A DNA stretch of 64,000 bases, taken from Phycicoccus sp. HDW14 (GTDB lineage Bacteria; Actinomycetota; Actinomycetes; Actinomycetales; Dermatophilaceae). The stretch covers positions 1,178,001 through 1,242,000 of the forward strand of contig NZ_CP049935.1 in the NCBI RefSeq assembly GCF_011383005.1, given 5' to 3'. The number at the start of each line of letters is the position of its first letter. Within the stretch, counting starts at the first letter, position 1. The notes under the pieces are model-generated. The model ran no database searches, had not been told where the DNA came from, and was given only the letters and a program-made list of their open reading frames with translations. Positions 53,433 to 63,635 of the stretch are shown piece after piece. Made by a program: the position numbers and the translations under genes.

Positions 53433-55766
53433 ATGGCGGAGCACACGACGGCCGCCACCTCGGGGAGCGCCGCGGCCGGGGTGGGTTCCCGGGCCAGGGC
53501 GCGGGCGGCCCTCGCGCGCGTCGGGCGCAACCGGCCTCCGGGCAACCCCGTCCTCGAGCCGCTGCTCCAGATCGTCCGCCAGACCCACCCCAAGGCCGAC
53601 GTCGACCTCGTCGAGCGGGCCTACGCCGTCGCCGAGCGCGCCCACGAGGGGCAGAAGCGCCGCAGCGGCGACGACTACATCACCCACCCGCTCGCGGTGA
53701 CCACCATCCTCGCCGAGCTCGGCATGACGCCGACGACCCTCGCCGCCGCGCTGCTCCACGACACCGTCGAGGACACCGCCTACAGCCTCGAGGCGCTGCG
53801 GCGCGACTTCGGTGACGAGATCGCGATGCTCGTCGACGGCGTCACCAAGCTCGACAAGGTCACCTACGGGCAGGCCGCCCAGGCCGAGACCGTCCGCAAG
53901 ATGGTCGTCGCGATGGCCCGCGACATCCGGGTCCTCGTCATCAAGCTCGCCGACCGCCTGCACAACGCCCGCACCTGGCGCTACGTCAGCCCGGAGAGTG
54001 CGCAGCGCAAGGCCAAGGAGACCCTCGAGATCTACGCGCCGCTGGCGCACCGGCTCGGCATGAACACCATCAAGTGGGAGCTCGAGGACCTCTCGTTCCA
54101 GACCCTCTACCCGAAGGTCTACGACGAGATCGTCCGGCTGGTCGCCGAGCGGGCACCAGCCCGCGAGGAGTACCTCGCCCAGGTGCGCGACGAGGTGGGC
54201 TCGGACCTGCGGGCCGCGAAGATCAAGGCCACGGTCACCGGCCGCCCGAAGCACTACTACTCCGTCTACCAGAAGATGATCGTCGGCGGCCGCGACTTCG
54301 AGCAGATCTACGACCTCGTCGCCGTGCGCGTCCTCGTCGACACCGTCCGCGACTGCTACGCGGCGCTCGGTGCGCTGCACGCCCGGTGGAACCCGGTGCC
54401 GGGGCGGTTCAAGGACTACATCGCGATGCCGAAGTTCAACATGTACCAGTCGCTGCACACGACGGTCATCGGCCCGGGCGGCAAGGCCGTCGAGATCCAG
54501 ATCCGCACGCACACGATGCACCGCCGCGCCGAGTACGGCGTCGCCGCGCACTGGAAGTACAAGGAGGACCCGGCGGCCAAGGGCGCGCCCAAGGTCCCCG
54601 GCGCCGAGCTGCGCGACGGCCAGACCGGGCCGGTCAACGACATGGCCTGGCTGCGCCAGCTCCTCGACTGGCAGAAGGAGACCGCCGACCCCGGCGAGTT
54701 CCTCGAGTCGCTGCGCTTCGAGATCACCGCCAGCGAGGTCTACGTCTTCACCCCGAAGGGCCAGCTCGTCGGCCTGCCGGCCGGAGCGACCCCCGTCGAC
54801 TTCGCCTACGCCGTGCACACCGAGGTGGGCCACCACTGCATCGGGGCCCGGGTCAACGGCCGGCTCGTGCCGCTCGAGAGCCGCCTCGACAACGGCGACG
54901 TCGTCGAGGTCCTCACCTCCAAGGCCGACTCCGCCGGCCCCTCCCGCGACTGGCTGAACTTCGTCCGCTCCGCGCGCGCCAAGAACAAGATCAAGCACTG
55001 GTTCACCAAGGAACGCCGCGAGGAGATGATCGAGGAGGGCAAGGAGGCCCTCGCCAAGGCGATGCGCAAGCAGGGCCTGCCGCTCCAGCGGCTCACCTCC
55101 GTCGAGTCGCTCACCGGGGTCGCCGAGGAGCTGCGCTACCCGGGCATCGACGCCCTCTACGCCGCGGTCGGCGAGGGCCACGTCTCGCCCCAGCACGTCG
55201 TGTCGCGGCTGGTGTCCGCCGTCGGTGGCGAGGACGGTGCCAGCGAGGACATCGCCGAGGCCGCCTCCCCGGTGCTCAGCCGGCCCCGCTCGCGCCGGTC
55301 CGGCGACCCAGGGGTCGTCGTCAAGGACATGTCCGACGTCTGGGTCAAGCTCGCCCGCTGCTGCACCCCGGTGCCCGGCGACGACATCCTCGGCTTCGTC
55401 ACCCGCGGCAACGGGGTCTCGGTGCACCGCCGCGACTGCACCAACGCCGACTCGCTGCTCGCCCAGCCCGACAAGATCATCGAGGTCGAGTGGGCGCCCA
55501 CCTCGGGCAGCCTCTTCCTCGTCCAGCTGCAGGTCGAGGCCCTCGACCGCTCCCGCCTGCTCTCCGACGTCACCCGGGTGATCTCCGACCACGGGGTCAA
55601 CATCCTGTCGGCGTCGGTGCAGACCTCCCGCGACCGGGTCGCGGTGCTGCGCTTCACCTTCGAGATGGGCGACCCGGGCCACCTGGGCCACGTCATCCGC
55701 GCGGTCCAGAACGTCGACGGCGTGCTCGACGCCGAGCGGGTCACCGGCGGCCGCCGCGACGCCTGA
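53433..55766 (+). CDS. rel: Bifunctional (p)ppGpp synthetase/hydrolase Rel
   Basis: ATG 53433, 777 residues. HD hydrolase domain: [40 protein letters not shown] with the HDxxED motif and [20 protein letters not shown]. Synthetase domain: [64 protein letters not shown]-terminal ACT with [20 protein letters not shown]. Both active sites look intact, so it can make and degrade the alarmone. It follows apt by 20 bases and converges with the VWA gene three bases after its stop. Confidence 0.96.
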   Translation: MAEHTTAATSGSAAAGVGSRARARAALARVGRNRPPGNPVLEPLLQIVRQTHPKADVDLVERAYAVAERAHEGQKRRSGDDYITHPLAVTTILAELGMTPTTLAAALLHDTVEDTAYSLEALRRDFGDEIAMLVDGVTKLDKVTYGQAAQAETVRKMVVAMARDIRVLVIKLADRLHNARTWRYVSPESAQRKAKETLEIYAPLAHRLGMNTIKWELEDLSFQTLYPKVYDEIVRLVAERAPAREEYLAQVRDEVGSDLRAAKIKATVTGRPKHYYSVYQKMIVGGRDFEQIYDLVAVRVLVDTVRDCYAALGALHARWNPVPGRFKDYIAMPKFNMYQSLHTTVIGPGGKAVEIQIRTHTMHRRAEYGVAAHWKYKEDPAAKGAPKVPGAELRDGQTGPVNDMAWLRQLLDWQKETADPGEFLESLRFEITASEVYVFTPKGQLVGLPAGATPVDFAYAVHTEVGHHCIGARVNGRLVPLESRLDNGDVVEVLTSKADSAGPSRDWLNFVRSARAKNKIKHWFTKERREEMIEEGKEALAKAMRKQGLPLQRLTSVESLTGVAEELRYPGIDALYAAVGEGHVSPQHVVSRLVSAVGGEDGASEDIAEAASPVLSRPRSRRSGDPGVVVKDMSDVWVKLARCCTPVPGDDILGFVTRGNGVSVHRRDCTNADSLLAQPDKIIEVEWAPTSGSLFLVQLQVEALDRSRLLSDVTRVISDHGVNILSASVQTSRDRVAVLRFTFEMGDPGHLGHVIRAVQNVDGVLDAERVTGGRRDA

Positions 55767-55769
55767 GGC

Positions 55770-57377
55770 TCAGCCCTTGGGCAGCCGGCGCAGCAGCATC
55801 GTCACGTAGACGTCGGCGATGTCCTGCGGCCGGTCGACGGTGAACACGGCCGCCCCGCCGCCTCCGGCCGTCGGCACCGCCCGGGCGATCGGGCCGAGCG
55901 CCTTGGCGTCGACCCCGCCCATCCCGATGAGCAGCACGGTGACCGGGCGCTTCGGGTCGGCGGCCTTCGCCAGCCGGGTGCGCAGCTGGGCCAGGCTCAG
56001 GCCGCCGGACGTGTCGTCGTTGACGCCGTCGGTGAAGAGGACCATGAGGTTGACCGCGTCGGCGTCGTAGCCCTTGACCATCGCCGCGTACCCGGCGTCG
56101 ACCGTGTCGTAGAGCCCGGTGTCGCCGCCGAGCCGGGTCGGGAGGTTGCCGAGCGAGAAAGCCAGCCGCGAGCGCTGGTCGCCCTGGCCGAGCGGGCGCA
56201 CCGGCTGCACCTCGGTCCAGTCGATGCGTCCGCGCTGGCGGGTCGAGAAGGTCCACAGCCCGACCGAGTTGTGGTCGGCGAGCAGCTGGTTGGCCCCGGA
56301 GGAGGCCGCGGTGGCCACCTCGATGCGGGAGGCGCCGCCGCCGGCCGGGGCGCGCATCGACCCGCTCGTGTCGATGATGTTGAGCAGCCGGGTGGGCTTG
56401 GCGATGGCGGCCCACATCTGCTCGGCCGCCTTGGCCTGCGCGGCACTGGCCGCGCCGGCGAGCGCCGCGGCCGGGGGTGCGCCCTCGACGACGGGGGAGG
56501 AGTCGGTGCGGGTGCGGAACCCGGCGTCGCGCAGGATCTTCTGCCCGGCGGCCGAGGTGGCGGCCGCGACGAGCGCGTCGGAGGCGCCGTTCGGCGACCG
56601 GTCGCTCGTGACCGTCGCGTACTCGAGGGCCGGTGTCGTCGAGCTGGCCCGGTGCACCGTCAGCCCGGCGACCTTCGCGCGGTGGACCTGCTGCTCGGTC
56701 GTCGGGAAGATCGCCGAGTCGCTCTGGCCGGCGTGGCTGGTCAGAAGGCTCTCCTCGGGGACGACCCGGCTGAGCATCCCGCCGATCCGGGCCAGGGCGC
56801 CGGCCCGGCGGTCACCGGGCAGGGCGTCGATCTCGCCGAAGCCCTCCATGAGGGTGAGGCTGCCGACCGTCGAGGTCGTGGGGTCCGGCATCCGGCTGTC
56901 CTCGGCGACGAGGGTCGCCGACCAGGTGACCGGTCGTGGGGCCTTGAGGCCCTTCGGGACGGCGAGCAGCACCGGCGTCGAGGCGAGGACCTCACCGACC
57001 CGCACACCGTCGCTCGTGGCGGCGACCTCGCGGGCGAGGGGCGCCGAGTCGGGGACCCAGACGGCCGGAGCGTCGGCGGCGCTGGTCTCGAACCGGCGGG
57101 CGGTGACCGTGGCGGCCTCGGCGGTGACGGTGAAGCGCCAGCACCCGGGGTCGGCGGTGCGGGCCACGGCCTCGAGCGGCTCGCGCATCGCGGCCGTGGT
57201 CGTGACGGTGACGTCGGTGGGGTCGACGCACCCGGCCTTCGCGGCCACCGGGTCGGCGGCGGGGCCGAACCGTTCCCAGGCCTGCCAGCCGCCGACCCCG
57301 AGCACGACGAGGAGCCCGGCCGCCAACGCAGCCACCGTGGTGCGGCCGCGCTGGACCGAACCCCCGTGTCGACCCAT
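55770..57377 (-). CDS. Membrane-anchored substrate-binding/VWA domain protein
   Basis: ATG 57377, 535 residues. N-terminal TM or signal anchor (TTVAALAAGLLVVLGVGGWQ). The middle resembles an extracellular solute-binding domain (VWVPDSAPLAREVAATSDGV, PVLLAVPKGLKAPRPVTWSA). The C-terminal von Willebrand factor A domain has the metal site RLLNIIDTSGSMRAPAGGGA (DxSxS), then LGGDTGLYDTVDAGYAAMVK (T) and VNLMVLFTDGVNDDTSGGLS (D). Such proteins face the cell exterior in actinobacteria; role unknown. It is the last gene of a three-gene minus-strand run. Confidence 0.85.
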   Translation of the reverse strand: MGRHGGSVQRGRTTVAALAAGLLVVLGVGGWQAWERFGPAADPVAAKAGCVDPTDVTVTTTAAMREPLEAVARTADPGCWRFTVTAEAATVTARRFETSAADAPAVWVPDSAPLAREVAATSDGVRVGEVLASTPVLLAVPKGLKAPRPVTWSATLVAEDSRMPDPTTSTVGSLTLMEGFGEIDALPGDRRAGALARIGGMLSRVVPEESLLTSHAGQSDSAIFPTTEQQVHRAKVAGLTVHRASSTTPALEYATVTSDRSPNGASDALVAAATSAAGQKILRDAGFRTRTDSSPVVEGAPPAAALAGAASAAQAKAAEQMWAAIAKPTRLLNIIDTSGSMRAPAGGGASRIEVATAASSGANQLLADHNSVGLWTFSTRQRGRIDWTEVQPVRPLGQGDQRSRLAFSLGNLPTRLGGDTGLYDTVDAGYAAMVKGYDADAVNLMVLFTDGVNDDTSGGLSLAQLRTRLAKAADPKRPVTVLLIGMGGVDAKALGPIARAVPTAGGGGAAVFTVDRPQDIADVYVTMLLRRLPKG

Positions 57378-57473
57378 CAGCCCCTACCTTCCGTGACCGG
57401 ACGCACAGCGGGGCCCATCCTGCCCTGCGGAGGGCGCCGAGGGCGAGGGTCTCCGGGAAGGAGTTTCGGCTGG

Positions 57474-58832
57474 TCAGCCGCCGAACTCGTCGACCCCGGC
57501 GCGGGCCTGGGCCAGCCACTCCTGCTGGGCGGCGAGCCGCTCGCGGGCGGCGGTGGCCTTTCCCTCGTTGCCGGCGGCCTGGGCCTTGGCCACCTCGGCC
57601 TCGGCCTTGGCGACGGCGGCCTCCAGCTGCTCGACCATGCTGCGCGCACGGGCCGACAGCTCGGGGTTGGTGGCCTTCCAGCGCTTCTCGTCGGCCTCGC
57701 GGACAGCGGTCTCGACCCGGCGCAGCCGCTTCTCGACGCGCTCGATGTCGCCCCGCGGCACCTTGCCGGCCGCCTCCCAGCGGTCCTGCACGGCGCGCAG
57801 GGCGCTCTTGGCGGCCTCGATGTCGGTGACGGGGAGGATGGCCTCGGCCTCGAGCAGGATCTCCTCCTTGACGGCGAGGTTGGCCCGGAACTCCTCGTCC
57901 TCGACCGCCGCCACCGCGTCCTTCGCGGTGAAGAACGCGTCCTGGGCGGCGCGGAACCGCTCCCAGAGCGCGTCGTCGTCGGAACGGGCCGCGCGGCCGG
58001 CCCGGCGCCACCGGTCCATCAGCTGCTTGTAGGCGCGGGCGGTGTTGCCCCAGTCGGTGCTCGTCGAGAGCGCCTCGGCCTCGGCGACGAGGGCCTCCTT
58101 GGCCGCGCGGGCCTCGCCCCGGGTCGACTCCAGCTCGGCGAACCACGCGCGACGGGCCTTGTCGAAGGCGTTGCGGGCGTGGCTGAAGCGCTGCCAGAGC
58201 GCGGTCTCGGTGGCCTTGTCGAGCTTGGCGCCGCCGCGCTGGTGGCCCTTCCACTCGTCGAGCAGCGCGCGCATCCGCTCGCCGCTCTGCTTCCACTGCG
58301 TGCTGCCCGGCGGCTGGGCTGCGATGGTCTCGGCCTCGGCGACGATGGCCTCGCGCGCGGTGGCGGCCTCGGCGCGGGCGACGCGCCGGTGCTCGGCCTC
58401 GGCGGCGCGCTTGGCCTCCAGGCCCTGCTCGACCCGCTCGACGGTGGCGTGCAGGGCCGGCAGGTCACCGACGACGTTGGCCTGCTCGAGGTGCTCCTTG
58501 AGGGTGGCGAGCCCGTCGGCGACCTCCTTCGCGGAGACCTCGGGGTTGGCCAGCCGCGCCTCGAGGAGGTCGGCGGAGGCGGCGAGCTCGTCGAACTTGC
58601 GGGCGAAGTACTGGAGGGCCTCCTCGGGGGTGGCCCCCGGGTAGGAGCCGACCTCGCGCTCCTCGTCGCCGACCGTGACGAAGACGTGTCCCTCCTCGTC
58701 GGCCCGACCGAAGCGGGCGGACTCGGAGTGCTGGACGGGGGCCGGGGCGGCCACCGGACGGGGTGCCACTCGGCCGGCGAGCGCGGCGGGCGAGGGCACG
58801 GGGGGACGGGGTGTGGGCTTGTCCTCGGACAC
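57474..58832 (-). CDS. DUF349 domain protein
   Basis: GTG 58832, 452 residues, mostly helical with several DUF349 repeats: WKQSGERMRALLDEWKGHQR, ALWQRFSHARNAFDKARRAW, AYKQLMDRWRRAGRAARSDD and LRAVQDRWEAAGKVPRGDIE. The N-terminal 60 residues are proline-rich and then show VFVTVGDEEREVGSYPGATP. DUF349 proteins are coiled-coil-like and of unclear function. It starts two bases after the stop of the peptidyl-prolyl isomerase gene, so the two are translated together. Confidence 0.87.
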   Translation of the reverse strand: MSEDKPTPRPPVPSPAALAGRVAPRPVAAPAPVQHSESARFGRADEEGHVFVTVGDEEREVGSYPGATPEEALQYFARKFDELAASADLLEARLANPEVSAKEVADGLATLKEHLEQANVVGDLPALHATVERVEQGLEAKRAAEAEHRRVARAEAATAREAIVAEAETIAAQPPGSTQWKQSGERMRALLDEWKGHQRGGAKLDKATETALWQRFSHARNAFDKARRAWFAELESTRGEARAAKEALVAEAEALSTSTDWGNTARAYKQLMDRWRRAGRAARSDDDALWERFRAAQDAFFTAKDAVAAVEDEEFRANLAVKEEILLEAEAILPVTDIEAAKSALRAVQDRWEAAGKVPRGDIERVEKRLRRVETAVREADEKRWKATNPELSARARSMVEQLEAAVAKAEAEVAKAQAAGNEGKATAARERLAAQQEWLAQARAGVDEFGG

Positions 58833-58834
58833 GG

Positions 58835-59626
58835 TCAGGACTTCTCCTCGGTGACAGCAACCCGCAGGATGCTGATCGGTGCGGCCGGCGCGCCGTCGTC
58901 GGGCGACGTCTCGTTCGGCGCCACCCCCTGGGCGGCGACGCTGTCGACGATATCCAACCCGGAGGTCACCGTGCCGAACACGGTGTACCCGCTGGGGTCC
59001 GGGAGGCTCGAGTCGCCGTACACGATGAAGAACTGGCCGCCGTTGCCCTTCTTCGGGTCGGTGGTGCGGGCCATGGCGAGGGTGCCGCGGGCGTACGTGC
59101 CGTCCTTGGGCGCGTTCTCGACCCCGAAGCCGTAGCCGGGGGTGCCCTGGCCGGTGCCGGTGGGGTCGCCGCACTGCAGCACCTTGAGGGCCTCGTACGT
59201 GGTCAGCCGGTGGCAGGGGCCGTCCTTCCAGTACTGCTCGCGGGCGAGCTGGAGGAAGGAGGCGACGGCCTGCGGGGCCTTCGTGCCGTCGAGGCGCAGG
59301 CCGATGTCGCCGCAGTTCGTCGTGAGCGTCGCGTCGTAGACCTTGCCCTCGGCCGTCTTCTTGTCGGGGAGGGTCAGCTCCGCGGCGGTGCCGAGCGACG
59401 TCGGGGGAAGTGGGCACCCGGCGAGCGTGGTGTCGGCGGACGGGGTGGTCGGGGAGCCCTTGACGAGGAACCCGAGCACCGCCACCGCGGCGACGACGAG
59501 CACGACGACCGCGATGACGGACCCGACGCGCAGCAGCCGGGCGCGGTCCTGGACCCGCTGGCTCTCGCGGGCCTGCTGCTTCTCCCAGCGGCGCCGCGCG
59601 CGGGCCCGCTCCTGCTTCCTGGTCAA
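58835..59626 (-). CDS. Membrane-anchored cyclophilin-type peptidyl-prolyl isomerase
   Basis: Most likely TTG 59626 (MTRKQERARARRRWEKQQ...), about 263 residues; longer starts upstream lack the family pattern. A basic N-terminus and one TM helix (VGSVIAVVVLVVAAVAVLGF) precede the cyclophilin domain: ATLTTNCGDIGLRLDGTKAP, QAVASFLQLAREQYWKDGPC, HRLTTYEALKVLQCGDPTGT, GTLAMARTTDPKKGNGGQFF, GYTVFGTVTSGLDIVDSVAA. The usual catalytic Arg (FHRV-type) is replaced in CHRLTT, as in many actinobacterial extracytoplasmic members. Confidence 0.85.
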   Translation of the reverse strand: MTRKQERARARRRWEKQQARESQRVQDRARLLRVGSVIAVVVLVVAAVAVLGFLVKGSPTTPSADTTLAGCPLPPTSLGTAAELTLPDKKTAEGKVYDATLTTNCGDIGLRLDGTKAPQAVASFLQLAREQYWKDGPCHRLTTYEALKVLQCGDPTGTGQGTPGYGFGVENAPKDGTYARGTLAMARTTDPKKGNGGQFFIVYGDSSLPDPSGYTVFGTVTSGLDIVDSVAAQGVAPNETSPDDGAPAAPISILRVAVTEEKS

Positions 59627-59705
59627 CCCCGTGGTCCTTCGTCGTCGTCGTCGCTCGGTCGAGCGGCGCCCAGTGTAGGCACCGCCTCCCGTTAGGCTCG
59701 CGGAC

Positions 59706-60407
59706 GTGCTCGCCGTCGCCTTCCCCGCCGCCGCCTTCGCGACCAACTGCTACGTCCTGGCGACCGGCCCGGGGGAGGAGTGCCTCGTCGTCGACCCGGG
59801 CATCGGGGTCGAGGACACGCTGCGCGACGTGCTCGCCGAGCACCGGCTGCGCCCGGCCGCCGTGCTGCTCACCCACGGCCACCTCGACCACGTCTACTCG
59901 GTGACACCCGTGTGCGGCGGGACGACGGCGGCCCACATCCACGGTGACGACCGCTACCGGCTCACCGACCCGCTCGCCTCGATGGACCCCGGCACGCTCG
60001 CGATGATGGAGGCCCAGTTCGGCCGGCGGGCGACGTGGCGCGAGCCCGAGGAGGTCGTCGAGGTCACCGACCGCGAGCGGCTCGAGATCGCCGGCCTGTC
60101 CCTCGAGGTGCTCCACGCGCCCGGTCACACCGAGGGCTCGGCGATGTTCGCCCTCGACGTCGTACCCGATGGCCTGCCCGCCGAGGAGGGCCTCGACCGC
60201 ACCGTCGTGTCCGGCGACGTGCTGTTCGCCGGCTCGATCGGGCGCACCGACCTCCAGGGCGGCGACCCCGACGCGATGCAGCGCTCGCTGCGCGACGTCG
60301 TCCTCCCGCTCCCCGACTCCACGCTCGTCCTCACCGGCCACGGACCGGCGACGACGATGCGCCGCGAGCGGGCCTCCAACCCGTACCTGCGAGGATTGAC
60401 GGCGTGA
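59706..60407 (+). CDS. MBL-fold metallo-hydrolase (glyoxalase II-like)
   Basis: GTG 59706, 233 residues. Metal ligands: AAVLLTHGHLDHVYSVTPVC (HxHxDH), the second His in LEVLHAPGHTEGSAMFALDV, Asp in TVVSGDVLFAGSIGRTDLQG and the last His in TLVLTGHGPATTMRRERASN. This actinobacterial type is regularly found just ahead of hisS and is probably a thioesterase or glyoxalase II-like enzyme. It overlaps hisS by four bases (GTGA). Confidence 0.9.
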   Translation: MLAVAFPAAAFATNCYVLATGPGEECLVVDPGIGVEDTLRDVLAEHRLRPAAVLLTHGHLDHVYSVTPVCGGTTAAHIHGDDRYRLTDPLASMDPGTLAMMEAQFGRRATWREPEEVVEVTDRERLEIAGLSLEVLHAPGHTEGSAMFALDVVPDGLPAEEGLDRTVVSGDVLFAGSIGRTDLQGGDPDAMQRSLRDVVLPLPDSTLVLTGHGPATTMRRERASNPYLRGLTA

Positions 60408-61753
60408 CGCCTCCCGCCCAGAAGGTGACCCCGATCTCGGGGTTCCCCGAGCTCCTCCCCGCCGAGCGGCTCCTCGAGCTGCAGTTCCTCGACGTCGTCC
60501 GGGAGGTCTTCGAGCTGCACGGCTTCGCGCCGCTGGAGACCCGGGCCGTCGAGCCGGTCGAGCGACTGCTCGGCAAGGGCGGCGACGCCGACAAGGAGAT
60601 CTACGGGGTCACCCGGCTCGCCGGCGAGGACTCCGGGCGCGACGCCGCGCTCGGGCTGCACTTCGACCTCACGGTGCCGTTCGCGCGCTACGTCCTCGAG
60701 AACGCGGGGAAGCTGGCTTTCCCGTTCCGCCGCTACCAGGTGCAGAAGGTGTGGCGCGGCGAGCGGCCCCAGGAGGGGCGCTTCCGCGAGTTCACCCAGG
60801 CCGACATCGACGTCGTCGACGTCGGCGGGCTCGCGCCGCACTTCGAGGCCGAGATGCCCCTCGTCATCGCCGAGGCCTTCCGCCGGCTGCCGGTGGGGGA
60901 GTTCCGCATCCAGGTCAACAATCGGCTCGTGCCCGAGGGGTTCTACCTCGGCATCGGGCTCACCGACGTCGCCGGCACCCTGCGCATCGTCGACAAGCTC
61001 GACAAGATCGGGCCCGGGAAGGTCGCCGCCCAGCTCGTCGGGGCCGGCGCCACCGACGAGCAGGCCCGGCTGTGCCTGGCGCTGGCCGACATCCGGTCCG
61101 AGGACCTCTCCTTCGTCGACGCGGTGCGCGCCCTGGGCGTGTCCCACCCGACGCTCCACGCCGGCCTCGAGGCGCTGGCCGCCGTCATCCGCACCGGGAT
61201 GGAGCGCGCGCCCGGCACCCTCGTCGCCGACCTGCGCATCGCCCGGGGCCTCGACTACTACACCGGCACCGTCTACGAGACCCAGCTCGTGGGGTCCGAG
61301 GACTGGGGCTCGGTGTGCTCCGGCGGCCGCTACGACTCGCTGGCCACCGACGGGCGCACGACCTACCCGGGCGTCGGCATCTCGATCGGGCTGACCCGGC
61401 TCGTGCACCTGCTCGTGTCCAAGCGCGGCCTGACCGCCTCGCGCTCGACCCCGGCGGCGGTGCTCGTCGCGGTCGTCGACGAGGAGTCGCGCACCCGGTC
61501 CGACGCCGTGGCCGCAGCGCTGCGGGGTCGTGGTGTCCCGTGCGAGGTCGCGCCCAGCGCAGCGAAGTTCGGCAAGCAGATCCGCTACGCCGACCGCCGC
61601 GGCATCCCGTTCGTCTGGTTCCCGGGCGCCGGCGACGACCACGCCGACCAGGTCAAGGACATCCGCTCCGGCGACCAGGTCGACGCCGACGCCGCGACGT
61701 GGGAGTGCCCGGCGGCCGACCTGCGCCCGGGCATCGTCACCCGGCAGGGCTGA
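60404..61753 (+). CDS. hisS: Histidyl-tRNA synthetase
   Basis: GTG 60404, 449 residues. Class II motifs: motif 1 region FLDVVREVFELHGFAPLETR, motif 2 KVWRGERPQEGRFREFTQAD, the histidine A motif RIARGLDYYTGTVYETQLVG and motif 3 GVGISIGLTRLVHLLVSKRG. ALGLHFDLTVPFARYVLENA is also diagnostic. The C-terminal anticodon domain ends KFGKQIRYADRRGIPFVWFP. Length standard. Its last 17 bases overlap the convergent membrane protein gene. Confidence 0.95.
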   Translation: MTPPAQKVTPISGFPELLPAERLLELQFLDVVREVFELHGFAPLETRAVEPVERLLGKGGDADKEIYGVTRLAGEDSGRDAALGLHFDLTVPFARYVLENAGKLAFPFRRYQVQKVWRGERPQEGRFREFTQADIDVVDVGGLAPHFEAEMPLVIAEAFRRLPVGEFRIQVNNRLVPEGFYLGIGLTDVAGTLRIVDKLDKIGPGKVAAQLVGAGATDEQARLCLALADIRSEDLSFVDAVRALGVSHPTLHAGLEALAAVIRTGMERAPGTLVADLRIARGLDYYTGTVYETQLVGSEDWGSVCSGGRYDSLATDGRTTYPGVGISIGLTRLVHLLVSKRGLTASRSTPAAVLVAVVDEESRTRSDAVAAALRGRGVPCEVAPSAAKFGKQIRYADRRGIPFVWFPGAGDDHADQVKDIRSGDQVDADAATWECPAADLRPGIVTRQG

Positions 61754-62357
61754 GCGGCGGCGGGCGCAGGCCCGACTCCTTGAGCTCGAGCACGGCCAGC
61801 GCCCGCACCACCTCGCGATCGCCGCGACGCCACGCCCCGGCCGGGTCGTCCGAGATGCGGGCCAGCCGCTGCATCGGCTGGTTGGCCATGGCCCGCAGCG
61901 CGAAGAGGTCGAGGTCGGGTGCGGCGTCGACGAACCGCTGGGCCGCGGTCGCACGCCGGACGAACCGCCAACGCAGCACCAGCCAGGTGCCGAGCACGAT
62001 GACGACCGGCGCGACGGCCGTGACGAGCGCCAGCACGGTGGCGAACCGCTCGACGGCGGACACGAGGTCGCGCCCCGCCGACGCGAAGTCCTCGCCGACG
62101 CCGGCCGCCGACCGGAACGGCGCCGCGATGCGGTCGTCGAGCAGGGGGAGGTCGTCGACGGAGTTGCCCGCGTCGGTCATCCGCCCGGTGAAGCCGGTGC
62201 CCGCCGACTCCAGCCGGTGCCCGGGCTCGGCGAGGCGCAGCGTCGACTCGTGGACCCACTGGGCCACCCGCACCCAGAGCACCACCCAGGCCACCATCGC
62301 CAGGTCGGCGAGGACCTGGACGCCACGTCGGGCCGGGAGGTCGCTGTACAGCTTCAC
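61737..62357 (-). CDS. Hypothetical membrane protein
   Basis: GTG 62357 preceded by GGAG, 206 residues. Two TM segments: VLADLAMVAWVVLWVRVAQW and VLALVTAVAPVVIVLGTWLV. Between them an extracytoplasmic part with GNSVDDLPLLDDRIAAPFRS, and a cytoplasmic tail PDLDLFALRAMANQPMQRLA. This layout occurs in a conserved actinobacterial family of unknown function. It is divergent from alanine dehydrogenase by 125 bases. Confidence 0.75.
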   Translation of the reverse strand: MKLYSDLPARRGVQVLADLAMVAWVVLWVRVAQWVHESTLRLAEPGHRLESAGTGFTGRMTDAGNSVDDLPLLDDRIAAPFRSAAGVGEDFASAGRDLVSAVERFATVLALVTAVAPVVIVLGTWLVLRWRFVRRATAAQRFVDAAPDLDLFALRAMANQPMQRLARISDDPAGAWRRGDREVVRALAVLELKESGLRPPPLSPAG

Positions 62358-62481
62358 GGTGCTCTCCTGCGGTGTCGGGGGAGGGTCGGGCTCGGCACTA
62401 GACTTCCATCGCGCTCCAGCCGGAGGCCGCTCCGTGGGCAACGACGCCCCGGTCCTCGACACGAGACAAGGTCTGATATCC

Positions 62482-63597
62482 GTGAAGGTCGGTATCCCCA
62501 GCGAGGTCAAGAACAACGAGTTCCGTGTCGGGATCACCCCGGTCGGCGTGCATGAGCTCGTCCGACGTGGTCACGAGGTCGTCGTGCAGAAGGGCGCGGG
62601 CCTCGGGTCCTCCATCACCGACGACGAGTACGTGTCGCAGGGCGCGACGATGCTCGACTCCGCCGACGACGTGTGGGGCGAGTCGGACATGGTCATGAAG
62701 GTCAAGGAGCCCGTCGCCGAGGAGTACCACCGACTGCGCGAGGGCCTGACCCTCTTCACGTACCTGCACCTCGCCGCCGACGAGCCGCTGACCCGCGAGC
62801 TCGTCGACAAGAAGGTCACCTCCATCGCCTACGAGACCGTGCAGCTGCCCTCGGGCCTGCTGCCGCTGCTCTACCCGATGTCCGAGGTCGCGGGCTGCCT
62901 CGCGCCCCAGGTCGGTGCGCACTCGATGATGAGGGCCCAGGGTGGCCGCGGCGTGCTCATGGGCGGCATCGGTGGTGTCGCCAACGCCAAGGTCGTCGTC
63001 CTCGGGGCCGGGGTGGCCGGCCAGAACGCGGCGAACATCGCGCTCGGCATGGGCGCCGACGTCACCCTCCTCGACACCGACCTCGACAAGCTGCGGATGA
63101 GCTTCTGGCGCTACGACAACCGCGTCGCCCAGATCGCGTCCTCGTCCATGTCGGTGCGCGAGCAGGTGCTCCAGGCCGACCTCGTCATCGGCACGGTCCT
63201 CATCCCCGGCGCCAAGGCCCCCAAGCTCGTCACCGACGACATGGTCGCCGCGATGAAGCCGGGCTCGGTGCTCGTCGACGTCGCCATCGACCAGGGCGGC
63301 TGCTTCGAGAACTCGCGGCCGACCACGCACGCCGAGCCGACCTTCCAGGTGCACGACTCGATCTACTACTGCGTCGCCAACATGCCGGGCGCCGTGCCGC
63401 ACACCTCCACGTGGGCGCTGACCAACGCCACCCTGTCGTACGCGACCAAGCTCGCCGACAAGGGCTGGAAGGACGCCTCGAAGGCCGACCCGGCGCTGGC
63501 CCTCGGCCTGAACACCCACGCCGGCAACATCACGTACGCCGCGGTGGCCGAGGCCTTCGGGATGGACAGCATCACCCTCGACGAGGCCCTGTCCTGA
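62482..63597 (+). CDS. ald: Alanine dehydrogenase
   Basis: GTG 62482, 371 residues. [20 protein letters not shown] with substrate Arg, [20 protein letters not shown] with Lys, [15 protein letters not shown] with the catalytic His, and the Rossmann block [40 protein letters not shown] with the catalytic Asp follows. It interconverts alanine and pyruvate with NAD(H) and is induced by low oxygen in mycobacteria. No DosR-box-like site is obvious in its 124-base upstream region. Three bases after its stop the recombinase frame opens. Confidence 0.96.
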   Translation: MKVGIPSEVKNNEFRVGITPVGVHELVRRGHEVVVQKGAGLGSSITDDEYVSQGATMLDSADDVWGESDMVMKVKEPVAEEYHRLREGLTLFTYLHLAADEPLTRELVDKKVTSIAYETVQLPSGLLPLLYPMSEVAGCLAPQVGAHSMMRAQGGRGVLMGGIGGVANAKVVVLGAGVAGQNAANIALGMGADVTLLDTDLDKLRMSFWRYDNRVAQIASSSMSVREQVLQADLVIGTVLIPGAKAPKLVTDDMVAAMKPGSVLVDVAIDQGGCFENSRPTTHAEPTFQVHDSIYYCVANMPGAVPHTSTWALTNATLSYATKLADKGWKDASKADPALALGLNTHAGNITYAAVAEAFGMDSITLDEALS

Positions 63598-63635
63598 CCG
63601 AGCCCACGACGCCGCCGACGGCCCGCCCCACCCCC